Notes: a model not told the origin generated them from the sequence alone. Positions 14,183 through 21,757 are shown, numbered from the stretch's first letter. The stretch is DNA of 33,460 bases from a virus (IMGVR_UViG_3300047299_000031:1-33460), one strand, 5' to 3'. Made by a program: numbers and translations.

Positions 14183-15808
14183 ATGGCAGGATTCGTAGAA
14201 AGAAACGGACCATTTAGTGTAGGTAGAAGAACCTTTAATTTGAGCGATACTTTAAAAAAGCTATCCTCATTTGGTATGTATTATGATGATTTAGTCTTGA
14301 GACAATCTCAGGCTATTGGTCCAATGGAAGATCAATTTGGTTATGGCCAAATGAACTTAATGGGCGTAGATTCAGATGACATTTACGGTGCTTTTGCCGC
14401 CCTTTCAATGGCAGATACAAACATGAGAAAGAACATTCCGTTCTTTGACATGAATTATAAGTCTAAAAGAGAAGAGCTAAGACAATTTTCTTTATATGAT
14501 GAGATTGAAGATATTCTAGACATTTTATGTGATGAATCAATTGTTTTCGATGAAAAGAATTTTATTGCAGTTCCATCGTTAATTGGTTTAGAAGTTTCAG
14601 AAGAGGTTACAAGTTATTTAAATAAAGCATTCCGAAACATTTATCAATATTTTGGATTTGCAGCAGATCAATCTGCATGGTTCTATTTCCGTAAATGGTT
14701 AATTGATGGTTATTTATCATTTGAGATTATTTACAATCCAGAAATGACAGAGATCATTGGTTTTAAAGAGATTGACCCAATTACATTAGTTCCTGCATAT
14801 AATAAAGATGATGGTAAGAAAGTTTGGATTCAATTTAAAGACGATCCAATTAAAGAAAGAAAATTATATGATTCTCAAATCATCTATATTTCTTACTCAT
14901 CAATCACAACAGCATCGCGTATTTCTTACGTTGAAAGATTAATTAGAGCATTCAACTTATTGAGAGTTATGGAACACACCAGAGTTATCTGGGCCGTTAC
15001 TAACGCTTCATATAGAATGAAATTTATTATCCCAGTCGGTGGTAAATCTAAAACAAGAGCAAAACAATCCCTTGCTCAATTAATGAATAACTACAAAGAA
15101 GTAGTTGACTTTGATTGGGAATCTGGTAATCTTACAACTAATGGTAAACCAAATTTACAATTTAATAAGGAATATTGGTTACCTTCAAAAGACGGTGAGC
15201 AACCTGAAATTGAAACATTAGGTAATGATGGTCCAGAAATTAATGACACTGATGCATTAAAATACTTCTCAGATAAATTAAAACACGTATCTAAGATTCC
15301 ATTTAACAGATTTATGTATGAAGATGGCGGTGGAGATTTTGCAATCTCAGCCGATGGTATGATTAGAGATGAGATTAAGTTTGCTAAGTTCGTAAATCGT
15401 TTACGTTCTTCATTCCAAGAAATTTTAGTTAAACCTCTTTATATTCAAATGTGTTTAAAGTTCCCTGAATTCAAGGAGGATCCTGCATTCAAAACTCAAA
15501 TTGCATTAAGATATAATGAAGAGAACATGTTTGCTGAGATGAAGTACATGGAGATTATGGAGAAGAGATTAGACTTTATTGCTAAAATGAAAGATGATTT
15601 AGTAATTACTAATCCAATGACGATGGAAGAAGAACACTACTTCGATATGGAATTCTTAGTTGATAGATACTTGAAATTATCTCCAGATGATAAAATTGCT
15701 AATGAAGCAGCTAAGGCTAGAACTGAAGCGGCTAAAGCAAAAGAACCACCAAGCGATATGATGGGTATGATGGGTGGAGCCGGAGCCGGTGGAGCCATGG
15801 GATTCTAA
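14183..15808 (+). CDS. 20: Portal vertex protein gp20
   Basis: Forms the dodecameric ring at one capsid vertex; starts prohead assembly, threads DNA during packaging and binds the neck. At 541 aa it fits T4 gp20 (524 aa). Family hallmarks seen: a long N-terminal region, EIEDILDILCDESIVFDE, the KEIDPITLVP-type strand, the tail-channel helix region around ERLIRAFNLLRVMEHTRVIW, and the signature KEYWLPSKDGEQPEIETLG then ALKYFSDKLKHVSKIPFNRF. The C-terminus is glycine- and methionine-rich (PSDMMGMMGGAGAGGAMGF), an unusually flexible tail. It opens the head gene block 20-(core)-21/22-23, the same order as in T4. Confidence 0.97.
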   Translation: MAGFVERNGPFSVGRRTFNLSDTLKKLSSFGMYYDDLVLRQSQAIGPMEDQFGYGQMNLMGVDSDDIYGAFAALSMADTNMRKNIPFFDMNYKSKREELRQFSLYDEIEDILDILCDESIVFDEKNFIAVPSLIGLEVSEEVTSYLNKAFRNIYQYFGFAADQSAWFYFRKWLIDGYLSFEIIYNPEMTEIIGFKEIDPITLVPAYNKDDGKKVWIQFKDDPIKERKLYDSQIIYISYSSITTASRISYVERLIRAFNLLRVMEHTRVIWAVTNASYRMKFIIPVGGKSKTRAKQSLAQLMNNYKEVVDFDWESGNLTTNGKPNLQFNKEYWLPSKDGEQPEIETLGNDGPEINDTDALKYFSDKLKHVSKIPFNRFMYEDGGGDFAISADGMIRDEIKFAKFVNRLRSSFQEILVKPLYIQMCLKFPEFKEDPAFKTQIALRYNEENMFAEMKYMEIMEKRLDFIAKMKDDLVITNPMTMEEEHYFDMEFLVDRYLKLSPDDKIANEAAKARTEAAKAKEPPSDMMGMMGGAGAGGAMGF

Positions 15809-15829
15809 AATAAAACAAATAAATATAAA

Positions 15830-16192
15830 ATGAATAGCAAAAAATACGTTAAGACATTTGAACAGTTCTTTTTGAATGAAGAGGACGATGCTTTAAAAGC
15901 ACCAGATTCAAAGGTATATGTTGATGATGTAACTATTGATAGTGGAGAAACTATCAAAGCTGCAGAAATTTTAGGAGCTATTACTGCCTCTAAAACTGAA
16001 GATGACTTCAAGGACTATTTCTTTCAAACCTATGGTAATTTAGCATTCCAAGATGGTGAAATGGAACAATTAGTTAAATACTATAATCAATACGAAGAAG
16101 AAAGAAATCAAGAAGAAACTGATAAAGAGCAAGAAAAAGAAGGTGAAGGCGGTGGAGAAAAAGATCCGTTAGCTGGATTAGGAGGCCTATAA
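15830..16192 (+). CDS. Small acidic prohead core-like protein (120 aa), gp67/68 position
   Basis: In T4, genes 67 and 68 encode small prohead core proteins located between 20 and 21; this gene sits in the same place. The N-terminus MNSKKYVKTFEQFFLNEE resembles the targeting peptide of T4 internal proteins, with L15-N16-E17 as a possible cleavage motif though E follows instead of A or G. The middle is helical and the last 35 residues are extremely acidic and glycine-rich (EEERNQEETDKEQEKEGEGG), a feature shared in kind with T4 gp67. No direct sequence match can be claimed. It is likely a scaffold-core component digested or expelled on maturation. Confidence 0.8.
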   Translation: MNSKKYVKTFEQFFLNEEDDALKAPDSKVYVDDVTIDSGETIKAAEILGAITASKTEDDFKDYFFQTYGNLAFQDGEMEQLVKYYNQYEEERNQEETDKEQEKEGEGGGEKDPLAGLGGL

Positions 16193-16224
16193 ACACATAT
16201 TTTTTAAAAATCACAAATAAAAAG

Positions 16225-16233
16225 GATATATAA
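16225..16233 (+). promoter_or_regulatory. Late-promoter-like motif GATATATAA before the 21-22 fusion
   Basis: Ends 20 bases before the ATG at 16254. A second partial copy, GATATATG (16249-16256), includes the start codon itself. Confidence 0.6.
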
Positions 16234-16253
16234 CTAAAATAATATCAAGATAT

Positions 16254-18110
16254 ATGAATATTGAATCTAAAAAACTCTTGATTCTAGAAAGAAGTGGTAA
16301 CACTTTATCGTTTAAACAAGACAACGCTGGCGCTTATGTACTAGAAGGTGTTTTTGGTGAAATTGATAAAATGAACCGTAACAATAGAATCTATACTGAA
16401 GACGAATATCTTCCGCAAGTTGAAGCGCTTCAGAACAAAATCAATTCGTCTAAGTTATTAGGAGAATTAGATCATCCTCAAAATTTTGACATTTCTTTAA
16501 AGAATGTTTCTCACATTATCGAGGAATTAAGATATGACAAAAACAGTAAGCAGATCTTAGGTAAAATTAGATTATTGGACACAGATGCTGGTAAACAAGC
16601 AAAAGCTTTAGTTGATGCAGGTGTTCCATTACACATTTCTTCAAGAGCAGCTGGTACAGTTGAATCAAACGGTAAAGTTAAAATCAAACAACTTTTTACT
16701 TATGATTTAGTTGCAGATCCAGGTTTTGCTAATGCTGAGTTAAAGAGAGTTAACGAAGCTTATGGTTTCGAAGAAGATCAAGATTTATTGATTTATGAAA
16801 TCAATCCAACGGATAACACACAATCACAAATAAAAGAAGCAGAAAAAATGGAAACATCAAGATTTGTAAGCTCTGATGACTTCAATAATTACTCTAAGTA
16901 TTTAGCTGAAGAAATTAAAGCTCTTAAAGAATCTATTGCTAAATCAAATGATAAGGAGTCTTTAGCTGCTCAGGTTGAGAACTTAAAGGAATATTCATCT
17001 TATTTAGCAGAGAAATTAAATCAGTCAATTGCTTATGCTGAGCATGTTGCTGAAAAGGCCGATCAAGGCATTCAATACTCTGAAGAATTAGCAGAGAAAT
17101 TAGATAACTCAATTCAATACTCTGAGCATATCGCTGAAGGAGTTGAATCAATTAAGAAGTACACGAATTACTTAGCTGAATCTTACAATGAAGGAGTTAT
17201 CTCTCATGAAAACGTAACTAAGTACATGAACTACTTAAAAGAAAACTTAGAAAGAGTAAGCGAATACGCTGAATACGTTGCAGAAACAGTAAACACTAAC
17301 CTATTAATGGAAGATGATACTGATGCTGGTAAAGAATTAACAGAAGATCCAAAGGACGTTACACCTCCAGTTGTTGATGCAGATGGTAAGGAATATGCTA
17401 AAGCAGAAGACAGAGCTGAAGACGATTCTAAAGAATTAGAAAAGGATTTAGAAGGTGATACTGAAGAAGTTGCAAAAGAAGTAGCCGTTGATGGTGAAGC
17501 AGCTGATAAAGTTGACGCTGAAGAAGGTGAAAAGGCTGAAGAAGGTGAAGCTGGTAAAGAAGTAGTTGAGTCAGTAGACAAAATGGAAGCTTACAAGGCT
17601 GAAATCTCTTCTAAATTAAGCGCTTTATTAGAATCAGCAACTGCAAAGAAAGTTGAAGAGCCACATTTCTTCAAGTTTATTGCTGAAGCTAAGAAAGAAG
17701 AATTCAACGCATTAGAAACTGAAGCAAAAGAAAAGGTAATTGCAGCAGTATCTGGTAAAGGTTTCTTAACAGAATCTCAAATCTACGCTTTATGGAATCA
17801 ATCTTTAGCTGGCGCTCCAGTTGAGAACGAACCGTTAGTAATCGCAGCAATGCCATCTGAATACAAAGAAACTTGGAACGCATTATCTGAAGCCAAGAAG
17901 AATCAATTATTAGCTCAATCTAAATATCACAGATTAGAGACTGAATATCAAGTAAGAAACTTCTGGCAAACAAGAGACTTCAGAGAAGTTGCTCCAGTAA
18001 TGGAAAAAGTTGAAATTGTAAATGAAGCTGTTGAATCAGTAGAAGCTCCAACATTACCATACAATATGGAAGGCGTAGCTGAATCATTCAACAAAAGATT
18101 CAAAAAATAA
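16254..18110 (+). CDS. 21: Prohead protease fused to scaffold protein (gp21-gp22-like, 618 aa)
   Basis: Residues 1-185 are the prohead maturation protease (T4 gp21, 212 aa): FGEIDKMNRNNRIYTED, GELDHP with catalytic H74, HISSRAAG with nucleophile S129 or S130, and DLVADPGF with D151/D155. Residues about 205-350 form a coiled coil of 14-residue repeats beginning Y and containing AE. Residues 353-440 are very acidic, and 445-618 is a helical domain. This is the composition and place of T4 scaffold gp22, normally a separate gene between 21 and 23. Protease-type sites (I/L)-x-E before A/G occur at the junction (I193-K-E/A196) and inside the scaffold (IAE/G296, IAE/A479, LSE/A547). M199 (16848) follows the junction in an A-rich context like other starts of the window, so scaffold could also be made separately. 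The frame is continuous, with no sign of a sequencing frameshift. Confidence 0.93.
   Translation: MNIESKKLLILERSGNTLSFKQDNAGAYVLEGVFGEIDKMNRNNRIYTEDEYLPQVEALQNKINSSKLLGELDHPQNFDISLKNVSHIIEELRYDKNSKQILGKIRLLDTDAGKQAKALVDAGVPLHISSRAAGTVESNGKVKIKQLFTYDLVADPGFANAELKRVNEAYGFEEDQDLLIYEINPTDNTQSQIKEAEKMETSRFVSSDDFNNYSKYLAEEIKALKESIAKSNDKESLAAQVENLKEYSSYLAEKLNQSIAYAEHVAEKADQGIQYSEELAEKLDNSIQYSEHIAEGVESIKKYTNYLAESYNEGVISHENVTKYMNYLKENLERVSEYAEYVAETVNTNLLMEDDTDAGKELTEDPKDVTPPVVDADGKEYAKAEDRAEDDSKELEKDLEGDTEEVAKEVAVDGEAADKVDAEEGEKAEEGEAGKEVVESVDKMEAYKAEISSKLSALLESATAKKVEEPHFFKFIAEAKKEEFNALETEAKEKVIAAVSGKGFLTESQIYALWNQSLAGAPVENEPLVIAAMPSEYKETWNALSEAKKNQLLAQSKYHRLETEYQVRNFWQTRDFREVAPVMEKVEIVNEAVESVEAPTLPYNMEGVAESFNKRFKK
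16890..17306 (+). repeat. 14-residue coiled-coil repeats in the scaffold part
   Basis: Units of 14 residues start at Y213, Y247, Y261, Y275, Y289, Y303, Y324 and Y338 with the pattern Y-x-x-Y/H/L-h-A-E-x-h; units 247-316 are strictly contiguous. Two heptads per unit indicate a regular left-handed coiled coil. DNA identity between units is partial, so the repeat is old. Confidence 0.8.
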
Positions 18111-18124
18111 TCAGTATAAATATT

Positions 18125-18161
18125 AAGAGTCCAATCTCTATGAATGGACTCTTCTTTTTTT
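18125..18161 (+). terminator. Rho-independent terminator after the 21-22 fusion
   Basis: AAGAGTCCA (18125-18133) pairs with TGGACTCTT (18145-18153), then a T run to 18161. It insulates the protease-scaffold unit from gene 23. Confidence 0.85.
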
Positions 18162-18199
18162 AAAAAAATGAAAATTTAAAAAAAGCGAAAAAGTATACA

Positions 18200-18208
18200 G
18201 ATATATAG
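18200..18208 (+). promoter_or_regulatory. Late-promoter-like motif GATATATAG of the capsid gene
   Basis: Lies 116 bases before the gene 23 ATG, the largest spacing among these motifs, leaving a leader of about 110 bases that contains inverted repeats. Confidence 0.65.
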
Positions 18209-18233
18209 TTAGTAAAGTATTACAAAAATATAT

Positions 18234-18290
18234 CGACGATCAGATAAGAAGCAAAAGTCTGAATTATGTCGAGCAGTTGACGCAGTCAAC
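18234..18290 (+). promoter_or_regulatory. Structured 5' leader of the capsid gene
   Basis: CGAC (18234-18237) can pair with GTCG (18268-18271) enclosing CAGA (18241-18244) with TCTG (18258-18261); directly downstream GTTGAC (18276-18281) pairs with GTCAAC (18285-18290) around a 3-nt loop. The remaining 34 bases to the ATG are A-rich and unstructured. The arrangement could stabilise the mRNA 5' end or tune translation. Confidence 0.5.
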
Positions 18291-18324
18291 ACAAACATAA
18301 ACATAAAAAAAGACATTTAAAAAA

Positions 18325-19758
18325 ATGGCACAATTAATTAACGAAGCTGAAATCAGAGCTACATGGTCTCCGATCATCGAATCAGCTACTGGTATCACAG
18401 ATGCTAACAAATTAGCATGGATGTCTGAGTACTGCCACAATCACAAGTTGTACGAAGACGCAAACATCATGAGATTAGACCCAACTATGAACTTACACGG
18501 TATGGGTGCTGTATCTTTCCCATCAAACTTTGGTTCTAATCCAACTACAGCAGGTTCTGGTGACAAAGCTCCAACTTTATTACCTTTAGCAATGCAAGTT
18601 GCTGCACAAACAATCGCTTTAGATTTAGTACCTGTAATTCCAATGGCTGGTCCAATGGGCTTATTATCTTACTTAGACTTCGTTTACGAAGGTGGTAGAT
18701 TAGATAACACAGTTGCTCCAACTTACATTAAATCAGCAGACGCTGCTGCAGGTAATGACGTTGTTGCTGGTGTATCAAGAATTGATGGTAAAAACATCAT
18801 CAAAATTGTTGATGCTTTAGATATCGCTGGTGGTGAAACTAAAATCACTGACAGATACGCTGACGCAGTATTAGTTAAAGCGTTAGAAGATCATATCCCT
18901 GGATTCTCTGGTGATAATTCAATCAACGCTGCTAATCCTTACGGAAGAGCAGAAGGTGAAAGAACTCCAGATAGATTAATGGGTCTTTCTTTATTCAGCA
19001 AAGCAGTTGAAGCTAAAACTTTCCAAGTTGCTGCTGCTGTAACTAGAGAGCAAGTTCAAGATTTAAAACAATTCGGTGTTGATGCTGTTGCTCAAGTTGA
19101 AGCTGTTTTAGTTAACGAATTAACTCAATCTATCAACGATTACATCATCGCTGAAATCGATACATTAGGTGCATCTAACATCACTAAAGCTGCTGCAGCT
19201 GGTGAAATTTCTGCAACTTCAATGAACGTAAACTTATATGCTGCTTCTGCATTGCAAGGTGGTAAAACTGAAGGTTCTGAGCACAGAAAAATCTTAACTG
19301 GTATCTTAGCTGCTGCTAACTTAATTGCTAACAGAGGTAGAAGAGGTGCTGGTAACTTCGCGGTTGTAGGACCACAAGTTGCTACTGCATTACAATCAGT
19401 TGCTGGTTATGTTCCAAACCCATTCGCTAACACAGTTTCTCAAGCTGCTGGTGCAATCTACCCAGTAGGTTCTATCGCAGGTGTTCAAGTTTACACTAAC
19501 CCTAAGTGGAAGTGGAACAACATGGACGTATTAGTTGGTAGAAAAGGTGACGGTAACGGTCCTGGTTTAGTGTTCATGCCTTACTTAATGGCTGAATCAG
19601 TACAAACTATCGCTGAAGGTACAATGGCACCAAAAATTGCTGTTAAATCTAGATTCGCTTTAGTTGAAGCTGGTTTCCACCCAGAAACTCAATACGTGAA
19701 ATTCACTATCGGTGTTGCTGGTTCTACACAATGGACTAACTTGATCTCTTTATCTTAA
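18325..19758 (+). CDS. 23: Major capsid protein gp23
   Basis: Builds the hexamers of the head shell with an HK97 fold. The 477-aa product is shorter than T4 gp23 (521 aa). Recognisable family sequence: LHGMGAVSFPSNFG, then GSGDKAPTLLPLAMQVAAQT, IALDLVPVIPMAGPMGLLSYLDFVYEGG, and C-terminal MAPKIAVKSRFALVEAGFHPE. The protease motif I5-N6-E7 before A8 lies almost at the start, so the removed propeptide may be only seven residues, against 65 in T4. Codon use is strongly biased (GCT, GGT, TCT, TTA, AAC), as expected for the most abundant virion protein. It forms its own transcription unit, bounded by a promoter motif and terminators. Vertex protein gp24 is not seen in this window. Confidence 0.97.
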   Translation: MAQLINEAEIRATWSPIIESATGITDANKLAWMSEYCHNHKLYEDANIMRLDPTMNLHGMGAVSFPSNFGSNPTTAGSGDKAPTLLPLAMQVAAQTIALDLVPVIPMAGPMGLLSYLDFVYEGGRLDNTVAPTYIKSADAAAGNDVVAGVSRIDGKNIIKIVDALDIAGGETKITDRYADAVLVKALEDHIPGFSGDNSINAANPYGRAEGERTPDRLMGLSLFSKAVEAKTFQVAAAVTREQVQDLKQFGVDAVAQVEAVLVNELTQSINDYIIAEIDTLGASNITKAAAAGEISATSMNVNLYAASALQGGKTEGSEHRKILTGILAAANLIANRGRRGAGNFAVVGPQVATALQSVAGYVPNPFANTVSQAAGAIYPVGSIAGVQVYTNPKWKWNNMDVLVGRKGDGNGPGLVFMPYLMAESVQTIAEGTMAPKIAVKSRFALVEAGFHPETQYVKFTIGVAGSTQWTNLISLS

Positions 19759-19795
19759 TCTTCTGATTTAGATAATAATCAATAACCCAATACTT

Positions 19796-19823
19796 GAAAG
19801 GACTCTTCGGAGTCCTTTCTTCG
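19796..19823 (+). terminator. Rho-independent terminator after gene 23
   Basis: GAAAGGACTC (19796-19805) and GAGTCCTTTC (19810-19819) form a perfect 10-bp stem closed by a C(TTCG)G tetraloop, followed by T-rich sequence. The strongest terminator of the window. Confidence 0.93.
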
Positions 19824-19840
19824 TTTATAAGAATGACATA

Positions 19841-19849
19841 GATATATAA
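19841..19849 (+). promoter_or_regulatory. Late-promoter-like motif GATATATAA
   Basis: Follows the gene 23 terminator and ends 31 bases before the ATG at 19881. Confidence 0.6.
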
Positions 19850-19880
19850 GTAATAAGTTTAATAAACAAAAGAAATTAAA

Positions 19881-21203
19881 ATGAATACAGAATTAAAATT
19901 TGATGATTGGTGTAAACATATTTTAGAATCTATGGATGCAGCTCCAGCAGCTCCGGCTAAAACTGAATCGGCGCCAGTTACATCTGCAGCACCTGCGTCA
20001 ACCGCAAACGCAGAAGTTAAGACAGATTCTAAAACTTCTATTATCAGCGATGTAGATGCAATCATGAATAACTTAGCTCAATTATCTGTTCAGATCAAAG
20101 AAGCAGTCGATACTATTGAAGTATTCGAAACTGAAGAATTAAATGAAGAGGAATTAAATGAAGATCAGGCCATTTTTGAATTAACAGCTGATGAAGCTGG
20201 TAGTAAATTGGCAGATTGGATCTATTATGCTCCTAAATATAGAAAAATGCAACAGAAGGTTAATAAAATGAAAATGAATTCATTAGACATTCAGATTGCA
20301 ATCGACAATTTATCGGATGAAGAAATGGATTCAACCGCTAAAAAAGCTAAAAAGGACGTATTGTCTTCAAAGAGAAGTACATTGCAAGATCAAATTAAAG
20401 ATCTACAGGACGCAATAGATACTAAAGCAAGAGAAAGAGGCGAATATATTGGAAAGGTATTAAGTTCTGAAAAAATTAAAGGCCAAATGGCTTTAGTTAA
20501 AAGATCTTCTGGCCAAGAGGACGATCCTAAAAAACAAAAGGATTTGGCCGCATCAATGAAAGAATTACAGCAAAGATTCAATGATGAACAAGCTGCAATG
20601 AAAGAATTGACAAATAAAGAAAAACAAAAAAAGGCAAATTCTACTCAGAAATCAGTAAAGGAACCTAAAAAGGAAGAACCTAAAAGGGAAGAGCCTAAAA
20701 AAGAGGAACCTAAAAAGGAAGAACCTAAAGCCGAAGAGCCTAAAAAAGAGGAACCTAAAAAGGAAGAGCCTAAGAATAAGGCAGCAGAATTAGAGGCAGA
20801 CATTAAATCATACAACAATAATATTGCTGAAGAAAGAGCTGCTATTGAAAAAGCAAAAGAAGAATTAAAAACTGAAAAAGATCCTGAGAAAATTGCAAAA
20901 TTAAAAGATTCTATTCAACAATCAAAGGAAGATATTACAGAAATGCAAGCTGAAATTAAGAAATTAAAAGATGATTTTAAAAAGTCAGCTCCTGCAAAAG
21001 AATCTTTAATATTCGCAGCAAATGAATTAGGATTAAATGAAATGGCAAATGAAATTGCAACCAAACAAGATTGGCAATTTGAAAATAATTCAGCTCTTTA
21101 CGTTAAATACAATACGGAGATTGAAAAACAGTCTGCATTGAAAAAAATTAATGAGTCTACCGCAATTTCGGTTGCAGATAAATTTAGAATGTTATTAGGA
21201 TAA
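19881..21203 (+). CDS. Coiled-coil, KEEP-repeat protein downstream of the capsid gene (440 aa)
   Basis: No family recognised. Layout: N-terminus FDDWCKHILES with I14-L15-E16, loosely like the targeting peptides of this window; an Ala/Pro/Thr-rich linker (20-48); an acidic helical part with two ELNE motifs (about 85-95); a coiled coil (about 110-255); eight short Lys-Glu-Glu-Pro units (262-298); a second coiled coil (about 300-370); and a C-terminal helical domain. Extremely charged and almost free of cysteine. Its single-gene late unit beside gene 23 suggests a head-internal, scaffold-like or head-associated protein. In T4 the gene after 23 is the vertex protein 24, to which this bears no visible resemblance. 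Confidence 0.85.
   Translation: MNTELKFDDWCKHILESMDAAPAAPAKTESAPVTSAAPASTANAEVKTDSKTSIISDVDAIMNNLAQLSVQIKEAVDTIEVFETEELNEEELNEDQAIFELTADEAGSKLADWIYYAPKYRKMQQKVNKMKMNSLDIQIAIDNLSDEEMDSTAKKAKKDVLSSKRSTLQDQIKDLQDAIDTKARERGEYIGKVLSSEKIKGQMALVKRSSGQEDDPKKQKDLAASMKELQQRFNDEQAAMKELTNKEKQKKANSTQKSVKEPKKEEPKREEPKKEEPKKEEPKAEEPKKEEPKKEEPKNKAAELEADIKSYNNNIAEERAAIEKAKEELKTEKDPEKIAKLKDSIQQSKEDITEMQAEIKKLKDDFKKSAPAKESLIFAANELGLNEMANEIATKQDWQFENNSALYVKYNTEIEKQSALKKINESTAISVADKFRMLLG
20661..20774 (+). repeat. Tandem 15-nt repeat encoding K-E-E-P-K units
   Basis: About eight units of 15 bases (core GAAGAACCTAAAAAG with GAA/GAG and A/G changes) give the pentapeptide KEEPK with R or A variants. Synonymous differences show the units are not freshly copied. 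Such extended, charged repeats usually act as rigid spacers. Confidence 0.9.
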
Positions 21204-21206
21204 ACG

Positions 21207-21713
21207 TTATTTCTTAGCGTTTTTCTTAGCTAATTTAAGGAACTCCTGTTGTTGATTCATCAGGAGTTCTTTGCATTTCTTGCGAAACTCAACTGAAGAT
21301 TTCAGGATACGGCTATCAACCATTGGAGCCTTTAATACATCGTGATATTTAGGGTGTACAAAGTTCTCTAAATTAAACTCACCCATCTTAGCCCTGATTG
21401 GCATACCTGAAATGGCGCAAACCCAATCAATAGTCTGATAATTTTCATGCAATTCTTCTTTTTCTACGATGGTTCCAGTAGACCAATCATAAAACATCTT
21501 ATTGGTTTGATTATGGGTTCTGTGAGTATAACTATGTAACTCAAATAAGATATGAACAAATTGATCGGATTGACATCTTTCTCTCAATAGAGGATAATCC
21601 ATTAACAGCCTACGTTGTGCTCGAGATAGAGTAGAATAGATGATTCCAAATCGATTCTTTGGAAATGGACCTCCAGTTCTTTTAATTTCCGGATATTTCT
21701 TTTTGATTGCCAT
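21207..21713 (-). CDS. Hypothetical protein, only minus-strand gene (168 aa)
   Basis: Not recognised. Basic at both ends (MAIKKKYPEIKR and LAKKNAKK) with a mixed core containing several histidines (ELHSYTHRTHNQ, about 58-69) and a WVCAISGMP segment near 97-105. It looks soluble. It converges on the KEEP-repeat gene with three bases between stops and diverges from clamp-loader gene 44. A host-type promoter (CTTG-N21-TACGTTTG on the minus strand) precedes it, so it is likely transcribed early by host RNA polymerase, opposite to the late + strand reading. Function unknown; a DNA-binding or host-takeover role would suit its timing but is speculation. Confidence 0.8.
   Translation of the reverse strand: MAIKKKYPEIKRTGGPFPKNRFGIIYSTLSRAQRRLLMDYPLLRERCQSDQFVHILFELHSYTHRTHNQTNKMFYDWSTGTIVEKEELHENYQTIDWVCAISGMPIRAKMGEFNLENFVHPKYHDVLKAPMVDSRILKSSVEFRKKCKELLMNQQQEFLKLAKKNAKK
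21237..21272 (+). terminator. Hairpin at the convergent junction, inside the minus-strand gene
   Basis: AAGGAACTCCTG (21237-21248) pairs with CAGGAGTTCTTT (21261-21272), 12 pairs with one G-U, around a 12-nt loop. It lies 33 bases after the stop of the + strand gene and within the last codons of the minus-strand gene. The T content of the 3' arm (TTCTTT) could serve termination of + strand transcription; no separate T run follows. Confidence 0.55.
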
Positions 21714-21722
21714 ATAAGTACC

Positions 21723-21752
21723 TTGAAACTTATTTATTCTTTTTCGTATAAG
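21723..21752 (+). promoter_or_regulatory. Weak candidate promoter for gene 44
   Basis: TTGAAA (21723-21728), 18-base spacer, TATAAG (21747-21752), 28 bases before the ATG at 21781. This is a sigma70-like arrangement that differs from the other candidate promoters, hence low confidence. No GATATATAR motif is present here (nearest is GTATATAAA, 21764-21772). Confidence 0.3.
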
Positions 21753-21757
21753 TTAAA

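Noticed and set aside
16225-16256. Second late promoter GATATATG overlapping the start of the 21-22 gene
   Set aside because: It contains the start codon itself and ends in TG, so transcription would begin inside the gene; the copy at 16225 suffices.
17231-17581. Serine-rich minus-strand reading frame opposite the scaffold
   Set aside because: It is the complement of the acidic GAA/GCT-rich codons of the fused 21-22 gene. Low-complexity composition and lack of any start context indicate a shadow frame.
20661-20774. CRISPR-like array
   Set aside because: The 15-nt units are contiguous, in frame and encode KEEPK; there are no spacers.
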